A stretch of 60,081 nt of DNA from an uncultured Prevotellaceae bacterium (GCA_947306175.1 CAMZFV010000017.1:1-60081); one strand, 5' to 3'; shown: positions 27,501 through 35,585, counted from the first letter of the stretch. Made by a program: numbers and translations. Notes: a model not told the origin generated them from the sequence alone.

Positions 27501-29841
27501 TGTCGTTCCCACGCCCGAACTGATCGTTGACGAAGAGACGTTGACGATGACTGCCAACGTGGGTGAGACCGTGACTGCCACCTTCGATGTGATGGGTGCA
27601 GACCTTACCGGTAATGTGACCGTTACACTGACCGACGAGACGGGTTACTTCAGCATCAATCCCGCCACCATCAGCATCGCTGATGCCGAGGAGGGTGCCA
27701 CCGTTACCGTAACCTACGCTCCTGCCGCTGCAGGTGAGCACACTGCCACCATTACCGTGGCCAGTGAGGGAGCCGAGGATGTGACCGTAACCGTGAACGG
27801 CACTGCCGCCATGGAGACGCTTGCTCCCGAGATGCAGCCTGCCGACGAGGACTATGTGACCACTACCTCGTTCCGTGCCGACTGGGTTGACGTGACTCCC
27901 GAACAGTATGTGAAGGACTACACTCTGTATGTGAACAAGGTGACTGATCTCGGGGACATCATCCTGAATGAGGCCTTCGGCGGCGTGACCGCTACCAATG
28001 ACGGCACCACCCGTATCGAGGACTCGCTCGACGACTACTGCGACAACGCTGGCTGGACGGGTAGCTACGTTTACGAGGCTGGAGGCGGTGGCCTCAAGTT
28101 CGGAAACTCGAGCAACGGCGGCACGTTGACGACTCCTGCTCTTGACCTGAGCAACAGCGGAGGTGTGATTACCGTGAAGCTGAACGGTAAGAACTACGGA
28201 ACCGACGTCACCACGCTCACCGTGTCTTGTGGCGATGCCAGCCAAACCGTAGAGCTGACCGATGTAGCCGAGGATTATATCGTTTATCTTGAACTGGCTA
28301 ACACCTCGGCAGGTCAAAAGGTGACCATCTCCAGTAACGGAAGCCGTCAGCGCTACTATCTGTATAGCGTGCAGATCTTCAATGGAGGTATGGTGAAGGC
28401 AGCCAGCGAGACTGGCGATGCCGACAGCCGTGTAATCACTGGTATCACCGACCAGTACTATGTGGTTGAGAACCTGACTCCTGGTGCAACTTACACCTAC
28501 TATGTCGAGGCCAACTACATCGATGACACCAAGGCTGCCAGCAACGTTGAGACCGTAACTCTGCTTGACATTCCCGTTGTTCCCACTCCCGAGCTGGTGG
28601 TTGATTCCGAAACATTGACCATGAGTGTCAACGTGGGTGAGACTGTGACTGCCACCTTCGATGTGCTGGGTGCAGACCTGACTGGTGACGTGACTGTGAC
28701 CCTGACCGACGAGACGGGTTACTTCAGCATCAATCCCGCTACCATCAGCATCGCTGATGCCGAGGAGGGTGCCACCGTTACCGTGACCTATGCTCCCACC
28801 GCTGCAGGTGAGCACACTGCCACCATTACCGTGGCCAGTGAGGGCGCCGAGGATTTGACTGTAACTGTGAATGGCACTGCCGCCATGGAGACGCTCGCTC
28901 CCGAGATGCAGCCTGCCGACGAGGACTATGTGACCACTACCTCGTTCCGTGCCGACTGGGTTGACGTGACTCCCGAACAGTATGTGAAGGACTACACGCT
29001 GTATGTGAACAAGGTGACAGACGAAGAGGGCCTGCTGTTGAATGAGACCTTCGGCGGCGTGACCGCTACCAATGACGGTACGAACCGCATTGATTCCAGC
29101 CTTGATGATTATTGCGACTATGCCGGCTGGACGGGTGAGTATGTTTACCAGGCAGGAGGCGGTGGCCTCAAGTTCGGTAACTCGAGCAACGGTGGTTCGT
29201 TGACGACTCCCGCCCTTGACTTCACCGAGAGCGGCGGCGCCATCACCGTAGTGGTGAATGCCAAGAACTACGGCACCGATGCCACCACACTGACCATTGC
29301 TTGTGGCAATGTCAGCAAGACCGTAGAGCTGACCGATGAAGCCGAGGAATATACCGTTTACCTCGAAATCGAGAATGTTATGCCCGATCAGTATGTGACC
29401 ATTTCCAGCACTGGAAGCCGTCAGCGCTACTATCTGTATAGCGTGCAGATCTTCAATGGAGGTATGGTGAAGGCAGCCAGCGAGACTGGCGATGCCGACA
29501 GCCGTGTAATCACTGGTATCACCGACCAGTACTATGTGGTTGAGAACCTGACTCCTGGTGCAACTTACACCTACTATGTCGAGGCCAACTATATCGATGA
29601 CACCAAGGCTGCCAGCAACGTTGAGACCGTAACCCTGCTTGAAGAGCAGAGTGGTGACCACCTGCGTGGCGATGTGAACCACGATGGTATGGTCAATGTT
29701 AACGATGCTACGATTCTGATTGACTACCTCTTGGGTGCCGATGTCACCATCTGTGAAGAGTGTGCTGACTTCAACGGCGATACAGCTGTTTCGGTAGCTG
29801 ACGTGACCGCACTCATCGACTGGTTGCTCTCAGGCAAGTGA
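24535..29841 (+). CDS. Giant secreted C10 cysteine peptidase with four Fn3/jelly-roll modules and dockerin
   Basis: 1768 aa. Signal peptide (about 1-24), Spi-type propeptide, C10 domain with Cys178 (TGCVATAMAQVMYFW) and His326 (AGGHAFVVDGYNA), ending near 380. Then four copies of a 355-358-residue unit begin at residues 387, 742, 1097 and 1455. Each opens as an Fn3 domain (VGTTSFKASWTD...YTLYV), is interrupted by an about 180-residue beta-sandwich (LNEAFGGVTATNDGT to YYLYSVQIFNGGM), then resumes Fn3 (RVITGIT...YYVEANY). Copies 1-3 are followed by an Ig-like spacer of about 95 residues (ELVVDSETLTM...ATITVAS). The protein ends in a dockerin from about 1712 (GDVNHDGMVNVNDATILIDY; DFNGDTAVSVADVTALIDW). 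It is likely a surface or extracellular protease with adhesive arms. Confidence 0.92.
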   Translation: MKIVNYLKSLMLIVMALTVANMGAANVDSQAAQAKAIQFMNSQAGTRFMASTANMKLSHAEKSVAKAGAYDYYVFNMEGGGYVIVSGDDRAEEILGYGSGHMDVNNLPCNVAWWLGHYKEQLEYLIANPKLQVETPSMMSPMLRATTVPQLLTCTWDQEAPYYNQCPTSGGKHCMTGCVATAMAQVMYFWKYPNELPAVEGYNQEANSYYGVPALTLEDLPATTLDWANMIDDYSSVNYTTAQANAVAKLMRYCGQAAKMEYTPDGSGAYSEDQMAAMVKFGYNSGAEYVQKSDYNNTNWNAMMQAELEARRPILYGGNDRSAGGHAFVVDGYNASTNKYHVNFGWSGYDDNYYALDAFTGSGYTFNYYQDMIIGVYPEGSTLETYAPVLGNASNVGTTSFKASWTDQTPSENVTSYTLYVDEYNANVLLTETFAGITVSNDGTADISSSLDEYCDNAGWTGSAVYQGAGGFAKVGSSSYAGNLTTPALDLSSCGGTITVKFNGKYYNNDASSVVVSCGNVSQTVALTGTAADYTVVLTGVSATSGQKVNFANTARRKRFYLDNIEITPGNTSTTLKASETGDASHRVITGITSKNYTVNNLNAGGSYKFYVEANYTDGSTKQSETKTVTLEGTPVATPELVIDPETLTMNANVGQTATATFEVLGADLTGNVTVTLTDANGVYTINPTTITKAAAEAGATVTVTYAPTAAGTHNATITVASDGAEAVTVTLNGTATMPTTAPVMAAATNVGTTSFKATWTDATSAQYVTDYTLYVNKVTDLGDIILNEAFSGVTATNDGTARIESALDDYCDNLGWTGSYVYQAGGGGLKFGNSSNGGTLTTPALDLSNSGGVITVKLNGKNFGTDVTTLTVSCGDASQTVELTDVAEDHIVYLELGNTSAGQKVTISSNGSRQRYYLYSVQIFNGGMVKAVTETGDANSRIITGITAKTYTVEGLTPGETYEFYVVANYTDNTNAASNHEQVTLEGVVVPTPELIVDEETLTMTANVGETVTATFDVMGADLTGNVTVTLTDETGYFSINPATISIADAEEGATVTVTYAPAAAGEHTATITVASEGAEDVTVTVNGTAAMETLAPEMQPADEDYVTTTSFRADWVDVTPEQYVKDYTLYVNKVTDLGDIILNEAFGGVTATNDGTTRIEDSLDDYCDNAGWTGSYVYEAGGGGLKFGNSSNGGTLTTPALDLSNSGGVITVKLNGKNYGTDVTTLTVSCGDASQTVELTDVAEDYIVYLELANTSAGQKVTISSNGSRQRYYLYSVQIFNGGMVKAASETGDADSRVITGITDQYYVVENLTPGATYTYYVEANYIDDTKAASNVETVTLLDIPVVPTPELVVDSETLTMSVNVGETVTATFDVLGADLTGDVTVTLTDETGYFSINPATISIADAEEGATVTVTYAPTAAGEHTATITVASEGAEDLTVTVNGTAAMETLAPEMQPADEDYVTTTSFRADWVDVTPEQYVKDYTLYVNKVTDEEGLLLNETFGGVTATNDGTNRIDSSLDDYCDYAGWTGEYVYQAGGGGLKFGNSSNGGSLTTPALDFTESGGAITVVVNAKNYGTDATTLTIACGNVSKTVELTDEAEEYTVYLEIENVMPDQYVTISSTGSRQRYYLYSVQIFNGGMVKAASETGDADSRVITGITDQYYVVENLTPGATYTYYVEANYIDDTKAASNVETVTLLEEQSGDHLRGDVNHDGMVNVNDATILIDYLLGADVTICEECADFNGDTAVSVADVTALIDWLLSGK
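25693..29640 (+). repeat. Four tandem about 1.07-kb repeats within the giant peptidase gene
   Basis: Units start at 25693, 26758, 27823 and 28897 (periods 1065, 1065 and 1074 bases; the fourth lacks the Ig spacer). Stretches of 200 bases or more at the ends of units 3 and 4 (about 28345-28565 and 29418-29638) are nearly identical at DNA level, including silent positions, which points to recent duplication or gene conversion. Unit 1 is the most diverged. Confidence 0.85.
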
Positions 29842-29870
29842 TTGTCAGCAACTGAGTAATTGATACTTGT

Positions 29871-29902
29871 GAGGCGCACCACCATTTGGTGCGCCTCATT
29901 TG
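29871..29902 (+). terminator. Terminator of the giant peptidase gene
   Basis: The 11-base stem gaggcgcacca/tggtgcgcctc with loop ccatt is followed by atttgttct. It ends the plus-strand unit. Confidence 0.85.
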
Positions 29903-29926
29903 TTCTCTATTTCTGGGTATCATATA

Positions 29927-29970
29927 AAACGCCTCAGGTTCGGCAGTGTGTTAGATGCTGAACCTGAGGT
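29927..29970 (-). terminator. Terminator of the aldo/keto reductase gene
   Basis: cctcaggttcggca pairs with tgctgaacctgagg (one G-T pair). On the minus strand it is followed by cgttttat. It faces the plus-strand terminator at 29871. Confidence 0.8.
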
Positions 29971-29987
29971 GTTGATATAAACCGGGT

Positions 29988-31349
29988 TTATCTTCTTCTT
30001 AGGGTCTCGACGATGCGGGCCATCTGGTTGGGAATGCGTATCTGCTGGGGGCACTTCTTCAGGCATTCCTCACAGTCGGCGCATTGGGTCGCCCACTTCG
30101 ACGCATCGGGCAAAGCTTGGCGCAAGCCGTCAGCAAACTGCTGCTTGCGGGTCATGTAGTCGGCCGCCTGCTTTTCGGGCAACGGGAGTATCTTCTGGGC
30201 CACGGCCTCGTTGTAGTAGGCGAAGTTGCCCGGGATGTCCACGCCATAGGGGCAGGGCATACAGTACTCGCAAGCCGTGCAGGGAATGACGGGGAAGCCC
30301 GCCATCACGTCGGCAATCTCTTCGAGGACCTTGTTTTCGGCCTCGGTGCAGGGCTCGAGCGGTGAAAAGGTGCGCACGTTTTCCTCCAGGTGGTTCATCT
30401 GGTTCATACCGCTCAACGTGGTGAGGATATTGGGGTGTGAGCCCACCCAGCGGAAGGCCCATGTGGCGGGCGTGTCGTTGGGGCGCAGAGCGGTGAGCCG
30501 CTGGGCCAGCTCGTCGTCAATTCCTGCCAGCGAACCGCCACGGAGGGGCTCCATCACCACGGTCTGCACGCCTGTCTTCTCCATCTTGTTATAGAGGTAT
30601 TCGGCATCGGCATCCTGCCTCCAGCCCGACTTGTTGAGCGAGGCATGGCGCCAGTCGAGGTAGTTCATCTGGATTTGGGCAAAGTCCCAGTGGTATTCGT
30701 CCTGATGGTCGAGCAGGAAGTCAAACACGCTGACGTCGCCGTGGTAGGAGAAGCCGAGGTGGCGTATGCGCCCCGCCTCACGCTCCCTCAGCAGGAAATC
30801 CAGCAGGCCGTTGTCAAAGAAGCGCTTCTTGAGGGTGTCGATGCCACCGCCGCCCACGCTGTGGAGCAGGTAGTAATCGATGTAATCCACCTGCAGCCTT
30901 TGGAAAGAGTTCTCGTACATCTTGCGGGCCTCATCCATCGACCACAGGCTCTCCTTCTGATTCGACATCTTGGTGGCGACGTAATACTTTTCGCGCGGGT
31001 GCCGGCTCAGCGCTGTGCCCGTCATGGGCTCGCTGCGACCGCCCTTGTACATCGGTGCGGTGTCGAAGTAGTTCACCCCGTGGGCGATGGCATAGTCCAC
31101 GAGCCTGTTGACTTCATCCTGGTCGTCGGGCAGGCGCATCATGCCGAAACCCAGCAGCGAGACCTGGTCACCCGAGCCATGCAGGACCCGATAGGTCATC
31201 TTATTCTGCACGTCACCGCCACTGGCAGTCTGCGGCTTACCCGTTTCTCCCGCCAGCACACCCAGCGGATTCACAGCCATCACGGCGGCGCCCAGTCCCA
31301 GCTTCTGCAGGAACTTGCGGCGGTTCATGTCCGATTGCTTGTTACCCAT
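29988..31349 (-). CDS. Tat-exported aldo/keto reductase with C-terminal [4Fe-4S] domain
   Basis: 453 aa from ATG 31349. The start MGNKQSDMNRRKFLQKLG gives a twin-arginine leader with 'RRKFLQ' followed by a hydrophobic core. The AKR barrel (about 60-330) has tetrad residues in NYFDTAPMYKGGRSE (Asp, Tyr), YVATKMS (Lys) and DYYLLHSVGG (His). The C-terminal ferredoxin-like part has CTACEYCMPCPYGVDIP and CADCEECLKKCPQQIRIP, two Cys sets for 4Fe-4S clusters. Such oxidoreductases are common in gut Bacteroidota; the substrate is unknown. The promoter box is at 31440-31448. Confidence 0.93.
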   Translation of the reverse strand: MGNKQSDMNRRKFLQKLGLGAAVMAVNPLGVLAGETGKPQTASGGDVQNKMTYRVLHGSGDQVSLLGFGMMRLPDDQDEVNRLVDYAIAHGVNYFDTAPMYKGGRSEPMTGTALSRHPREKYYVATKMSNQKESLWSMDEARKMYENSFQRLQVDYIDYYLLHSVGGGGIDTLKKRFFDNGLLDFLLREREAGRIRHLGFSYHGDVSVFDFLLDHQDEYHWDFAQIQMNYLDWRHASLNKSGWRQDADAEYLYNKMEKTGVQTVVMEPLRGGSLAGIDDELAQRLTALRPNDTPATWAFRWVGSHPNILTTLSGMNQMNHLEENVRTFSPLEPCTEAENKVLEEIADVMAGFPVIPCTACEYCMPCPYGVDIPGNFAYYNEAVAQKILPLPEKQAADYMTRKQQFADGLRQALPDASKWATQCADCEECLKKCPQQIRIPNQMARIVETLRRR

Positions 31350-31439
31350 ATCCTTGTCTTTTTGTGTTCGCAAGTTACTCACTTGCTCACAGTTTAAAGT
31401 TTAATGTTTAAAGTTTAACGAGACGGCTAACGCCGTGGC

Positions 31440-31448
31440 GCAAATATA
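31440..31448 (-). promoter_or_regulatory. -7 box of the aldo/keto reductase gene
   Basis: TATATTTGC on the minus strand, about 90 bases before the ATG. The leader contains repeated taaactttaaa units (31391-31420). Confidence 0.65.
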
Positions 31449-31449
31449 A

Positions 31450-31926
31450 TAAAAAATCCCAATCCACCTCCCGTCCCGCCACACGATTTTCAAAGAACCC
31501 CCAAAACCAACTAACCGAAAACCCCGACACGCCCACAACTCTCTTGCAACTCACCACAGTGCGGATGCCACAGAAGGCCATAGCGCCTTAGCGAGAAACA
31601 AGACTAGATTTTTTTGTTTTGATTTGTATGAGATCAGCTTTGATTTTTGCCCTCTTGCGGGCACCCATGGCAGATTACTGGCAGTAGTGCATGCGGCGTG
31701 GTGCAAGATGGAAATGGATCCTCGCTGCGCTCGGAAAAATCTCAACAAATCTATCACAAATCGAGACAGGTTGATATCGTTTTTCATTTCGTTTATTTCG
31801 TTTATGAGTGCACGCGGTTGTTGGGAAGTATTAACTACTAATTACGCGAATTTACAAACCATTTAATCTTGGTGCGTCTGCCCTGCGTTTTCCTGTCCTT
31901 CATGTTGCTTTTTCATGAATTTGTGT
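31450..31926. other. Intergenic stretch without a recognised gene
   Basis: About 480 bases between the divergent aldo/keto reductase and TIR-like TPR genes. Short open frames on both strands have no RBS or family likeness. It contains a tttcgtttatttcgtttat run (31786-31804), matched downstream of the TPR gene at about 34668-34690, and a single family-A repeat arm (31833-31855). Confidence 0.6.
31833..31855. repeat. Family A repeat, single arm
   Basis: aactactaattacgcgaatt plus a few bases matches one arm of the family-A inverted repeats (5010, 34856, 36123). No partner arm is visible nearby. Confidence 0.55.
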
Positions 31927-31935
31927 TACCTTTGT
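31905..31935 (+). promoter_or_regulatory. Promoter of the TIR-like TPR gene
   Basis: TTG (31905-31907), a 19-base spacer and TACCTTTGT (31927-31935), 26 bases before ATG 31962. Confidence 0.7.
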
Positions 31936-31961
31936 CATCTAAATCTTAACGTGACAAAAGA

Positions 31962-34475
31962 ATGGCGAAAACGGTAACCAAAAAGGAAATAACTATTTTT
32001 CTGGCGTCATCGTCAGAATTGAGCAAAGACCGCGACCTATTCGGTGACTTTGTGCAGCACTTGAACAAGCATTATGCCAATCGTGGTTTGTTTTTCCAAC
32101 TGGATAAATGGGAGTATTTCGATCATCTAAAAGCATTTAACAACAATCGAACACAAGACGAGTATAACAATAACATCAAAGAATGTGACGTCTTTGTCTG
32201 CCTATTCTATACTAAAGCCGGCGAATTTACCCAAGAGGAATTTAATATTGCCCTAGGCGAGTGCAGCAATCGCAAATTGCCGTTGTTTGTTTCAATGAGG
32301 AACATTGAGGACGGGATAGTCGAAGAAGAGTCTTTGACAAAATTCAAGGAACGTCTTAAAGATTTGAAGTACTTTTGGCTAAGTTACGGCAACAACGACA
32401 AATTACACCTTGACTTTGTCCTGTGGCTCGACAGCTACATTTTTGACGGCAAGAGCCCCATCAAGGTGGAGAACGGCCATGTCATGTTAGAGGACGTGAA
32501 AGTTGCCGACATGTCGGAGCTGCCTTTTGCCATGAATAACAATGAGTATCAGCAGTTGGACGAAAGATTAAAATCGTTAAATGAGGATATTGAGCAAATA
32601 AGACAGGATATCCAAGATGATCCTGATAATGAAAAGTTCTCCGAGAGACTTAGTAAGAAAGTTTTGGAACGTGATAGAATCCAGAAAAAACTAGCAGTCC
32701 AGCAGGAGGCTTTGTTACGTGCCTCAAAGCAAATTGCTGAGATGCGGAAGAAACAGGTAAGTAAAAAACTGCAAGAAGCTATCGATGCGTTTGATTTTGG
32801 CCAATTGGACGTGGCAAACAAACTTCTTGAGGAATTAAAGAGAGAAGGCGATCAGTTGATGGAGGAAATCGAAACTAAGTACGAACAAATGCATGAACAT
32901 ATTGAAGCCCTTCGATTGCAAACTCAGACTCTAATGGCAGCAGATACACCCATTAAGGATTGCATCACCCATGTTGCAGAAATCTATGCCAAGGCAGATG
33001 ATTGGGCAAAACGCACTGCCTATGACAAAAAGAAATACGCTGACCTGCTCTATGACTATGCCTTGTTTCTTGATGACTGTGCACGCTACGAAGATGCAGT
33101 AAATGCATATCAGCGTCAAATCGCCCTATCGGAAGAACTTTATGGCAACGACAGTTCATACACCGCCACATCTTACAACAACATTGGCTCGGTTTACAAT
33201 AACTTAGGTGAATTCGACAAGGCGTTGGAGTACCATTTCAAAGCAAAAGCTATTTTTGAGAATGTCTTGGGCATCAACCATCAAGATACCGCCATTTCCT
33301 ACAACTACATCGGCTCGGTCTACTATAACCAAGGTAAATATAACAAGGCGTTAGAGTATTATTTCAAAGCATTAGCTGTTTTTGAGGAAGTCTTGGGTTC
33401 TGAGCACCCCTATATCGCCATTTCCTACAATGACATCGGCTTAGTTTACAGTGAACAGGGATACTATGATAAGGCTCTGCAATGCTTTTTCAAGGCGTTA
33501 GAAATATTAATTGAAACCTATGGCCAGAAGCATATTTCTACTTCCGCATGCATTAGTGGCATTGGTAAGGTTTACGAACAACTGGGCGATTACGATAAGG
33601 CGCTGGAGTACAATTTCGAGGCACTGGAGATCCGAGAGAAAGCATTGGGTACGGAACACCACGACACCGCCATATCTTATAGCAACATCGGCTCGGTTTA
33701 CGGTCGTCTAGGTGAAAACGACAAGGCGTTGGAGCTCTATCTCAAGGCGTTGGGCATATATGAGAAAGTATATGGCACAGACCATAGGCATACGGCCACT
33801 TCTTACAACAACATTGGCATGATTTACTATGAAAAAGGTGACTATGACAAGGCGTTGGAGTTCCATCTCAAGGCGTTGGGCATATATGAGAAAGTATATG
33901 GCGAAGATCACATGCATACTGCTACTTCTCACAACAACATTGGCATGGTTTACTATGAAAAAGGCGACTATGACAAGGCTCTGGAAAACTATTTCAAGGC
34001 TATAAACTTTTTTGAGAATGACTTGGGCACAGAGCACCCGACCGCAGCCATGTTCTACAACAATATTGGCATGGTTTACGAACAACTGGGCGATTACGAT
34101 AAGGCGCTGGAATATCATTTTAAAGCAATAACTGTTTTTAAAAAAATCATGGGTATTGGGCATCCCTATACCGCCATGTCTTATAGCAACATTGGATCCG
34201 TTTACAAAGGTCAAGGGGACTACGACAAGGCATTAGAATACCATTTCAAGGCATTGGAGATTGAAGAGAGAGCCTTGGGGCTTGAACATCCTAATATTGC
34301 AAAGACATATAGCAACATCGGCGGTGTTTACGGTAAGCAGGGTTACTATGACCAGGCTCTGAAATACTATCTCAAGGCACTGGCCATTTTTGAGATAGCC
34401 TTGGGTATTGAGCATCCCCATACAAAAAAAGTTCAGGGGTATATAGAGGATTTGAAAAGAAAGATGGCGGAGTGA
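31962..34475 (+). CDS. TIR/DUF4062-like domain, coiled coil and kinesin-light-chain-type TPR protein
   Basis: 837 aa, cytoplasmic, no signal or membrane segment. N-terminal domain (about 8-160): EITIFLASSSELSKDRDLF, FQLDKWEYF, IKECDVFVCLFYTKAGEFTQ and EEFNIALGE resemble the TIR-like/DUF4062 folds fused to sensor repeats in bacterial STAND and immune proteins; the Glu in the EEF segment sits about where the catalytic Glu of NAD-cleaving TIRs lies (inference). Residues about 190-320 are a long charged coiled coil. From about 345 to 830 come some 11 TPRs, the last ten in the 42-residue kinesin-light-chain form (YNNIGMVYYEKGDYDKALEY). Codon use is more AT-rich than that of its neighbours, and related repeats lie on both sides, suggesting acquisition. 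Candidate anti-phage or signalling protein; a plain TPR scaffold is the alternative. Confidence 0.75.
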   Translation: MAKTVTKKEITIFLASSSELSKDRDLFGDFVQHLNKHYANRGLFFQLDKWEYFDHLKAFNNNRTQDEYNNNIKECDVFVCLFYTKAGEFTQEEFNIALGECSNRKLPLFVSMRNIEDGIVEEESLTKFKERLKDLKYFWLSYGNNDKLHLDFVLWLDSYIFDGKSPIKVENGHVMLEDVKVADMSELPFAMNNNEYQQLDERLKSLNEDIEQIRQDIQDDPDNEKFSERLSKKVLERDRIQKKLAVQQEALLRASKQIAEMRKKQVSKKLQEAIDAFDFGQLDVANKLLEELKREGDQLMEEIETKYEQMHEHIEALRLQTQTLMAADTPIKDCITHVAEIYAKADDWAKRTAYDKKKYADLLYDYALFLDDCARYEDAVNAYQRQIALSEELYGNDSSYTATSYNNIGSVYNNLGEFDKALEYHFKAKAIFENVLGINHQDTAISYNYIGSVYYNQGKYNKALEYYFKALAVFEEVLGSEHPYIAISYNDIGLVYSEQGYYDKALQCFFKALEILIETYGQKHISTSACISGIGKVYEQLGDYDKALEYNFEALEIREKALGTEHHDTAISYSNIGSVYGRLGENDKALELYLKALGIYEKVYGTDHRHTATSYNNIGMIYYEKGDYDKALEFHLKALGIYEKVYGEDHMHTATSHNNIGMVYYEKGDYDKALENYFKAINFFENDLGTEHPTAAMFYNNIGMVYEQLGDYDKALEYHFKAITVFKKIMGIGHPYTAMSYSNIGSVYKGQGDYDKALEYHFKALEIEERALGLEHPNIAKTYSNIGGVYGKQGYYDQALKYYLKALAIFEIALGIEHPHTKKVQGYIEDLKRKMAE
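33157..34420 (+). repeat. Ten 126-base TPR-coding repeats
   Basis: In-frame units of 42 codons with conserved IGxVYxxxGxYDKALEYxFKAL. Units covering 33784-33960 are especially alike in DNA, so copy number may vary between strains. Confidence 0.8.
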
Positions 34476-34797
34476 TGGGCTGGAGAGAAGGCTAGTTTCA
34501 TGACGGGAGGGGCTGGCTTTTTTAAAAAATGCGGTTAATCGGGTAAATCCGACATGTTCACGCGTATGTTTAAATGAAACGGACGAAACAAACAAAAGCG
34601 GAAAACTATTAAATATAGTGTAATTTTATATTGGGTTTGTGTCAGAACTTGCGGTGACACAACCCGTTTATTTCGTTTATTTCATTTATTTATATATATA
34701 AGTAAATGAAACGGATGAAAAGCATTTGTCTGAATGAAGGGGTGACGGAAAAGTGTAAAATCGTTAGTGGTGGGTGCTATTTGGTGCGTGATGTGGC
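34476..34797. other. Intergenic stretch without a recognised gene
   Basis: This contains two near-direct repeats, taaatgaaacggacgaaac (about 34569-34590) and gtaaatgaaacggatgaaa (about 34703-34722), and an AT-palindromic tttatttatatatataagtaaa stretch. It looks like mutated repeat DNA; no gene is seen. Confidence 0.5.
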
Positions 34798-34827
34798 TTG
34801 ACATTGGAATTATTTATCTATATTTGC
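34798..34827 (+). promoter_or_regulatory. Promoter of the 34986 gene
   Basis: TTG (34798-34800), an 18-base spacer and TATATTTGC (34819-34827). The long leader includes family-A element copy 2. Confidence 0.65.
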
Positions 34828-34855
34828 AATTTTAAGGCATTAGGTGTTAGGTGTC

Positions 34856-34932
34856 AAACTACGAATTACACGAACCTTTCACTTGGCGTAGCTAATTTAT
34901 GGCATTTGTGTAATTGGCGTAATTCGTAGTTT
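34856..34932. repeat. Inverted-repeat element family A, copy 2
   Basis: It begins aaactacgaattacacgaa and ends in the reverse complement of aaactacgaattacgccaat. A small ttggcgtagctaa hairpin lies in the core. It is located in the leader of the 34986 gene. Confidence 0.75.
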
Positions 34933-34985
34933 AAACCTCACTACTGGGAGACGCAAGATGTTGCGTCTCTACAAAAAACAAATCT

Positions 34986-35585
34986 ATGAGAGGAATTGTT
35001 TTATCGATGGTCTTGTTGTTGTCTGTGTCGATGTCGGCGCAGGATGTGCAGGGTTTTGTCGGCGGTCTGCTGCGGGATTACCCCAAAGCCCGCCTGCTGG
35101 ACATCTACAAGTCGTGCTTTCAGGGCTATATGGGCGCTGAGCATCTTGTGTTGGACAAGGAGAGTGTGGGAGCCTATCTGGATACCGAATTATCTTCGAC
35201 CAGCCTTGACGAACTGATGCCCTGGTACTATGAGCCTTGCGGGATGGACAGCAGCTATTACCGTGTGAGCTTAAGGGCTGTCAAGGAGGGCTTCATCAGC
35301 CGTGACCTGCTACTTGATGCCTTTGTCCGCAGTGCTGCCAGCCATCCCCCGGTAGAAACTTGGAGAGATCGATGGCAGCAGATCATCGGTGCCATTGACG
35401 AGATGAATTTAGACCTCCCCAACTATCAGGAGGACAAACAATTCATTGACAGCATCCTCACGGCGGGCAAATATGCCATCAGCCATTCCCCGCAGTACCG
35501 CGAAGCCTACCATCCCCACTACAGGATTGTGGAGCGCGGCATCTTTGAGAGAGATATTAAGCCGATGTTAGGCTTCAGGCATTAG
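34986..35585 (+). CDS. Secreted protein of unknown function
   Basis: 199 aa with a cleavable signal peptide (MRGIVLSMVLLLSVSMSAQD). The mature part is mostly helical, with no membrane segment. LRDYPKARLLDIYKSCFQGY, GAEHLVLDKESVGAYLDTEL and YYEPCGMDSSYYRVSLRAVK look conserved and recur in my memory of Bacteroidales hypothetical proteins, but I cannot attach a function. It is followed by a DUF1893 gene after about 90 bases of repeat-like DNA. Confidence 0.65.
   Translation: MRGIVLSMVLLLSVSMSAQDVQGFVGGLLRDYPKARLLDIYKSCFQGYMGAEHLVLDKESVGAYLDTELSSTSLDELMPWYYEPCGMDSSYYRVSLRAVKEGFISRDLLLDAFVRSAASHPPVETWRDRWQQIIGAIDEMNLDLPNYQEDKQFIDSILTAGKYAISHSPQYREAYHPHYRIVERGIFERDIKPMLGFRH

Noticed and set aside
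25600..29682. Open frame of 1360 codons on the minus strand
   Set aside because: It lies opposite the giant C10 peptidase gene and is kept open by the codon bias of the repeated units. It has no signal, promoter or domain, and its repeats mirror those of the real gene.
17703..29841. Type IX secretion cargo cluster
   Set aside because: The C-termini are dockerins. None of the four shows a typical T9SS sorting domain.
31551..31866. Short open frames on both strands in the 31.4-31.9 kb gap
   Set aside because: No RBS, promoter or family likeness, and the frames overlap repeat DNA.
33157..34420. Regular 126-base repeats as a possible CRISPR or minisatellite
   Set aside because: They are in frame and encode 42-residue TPRs with conserved positions. 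No identical repeats with unique spacers.
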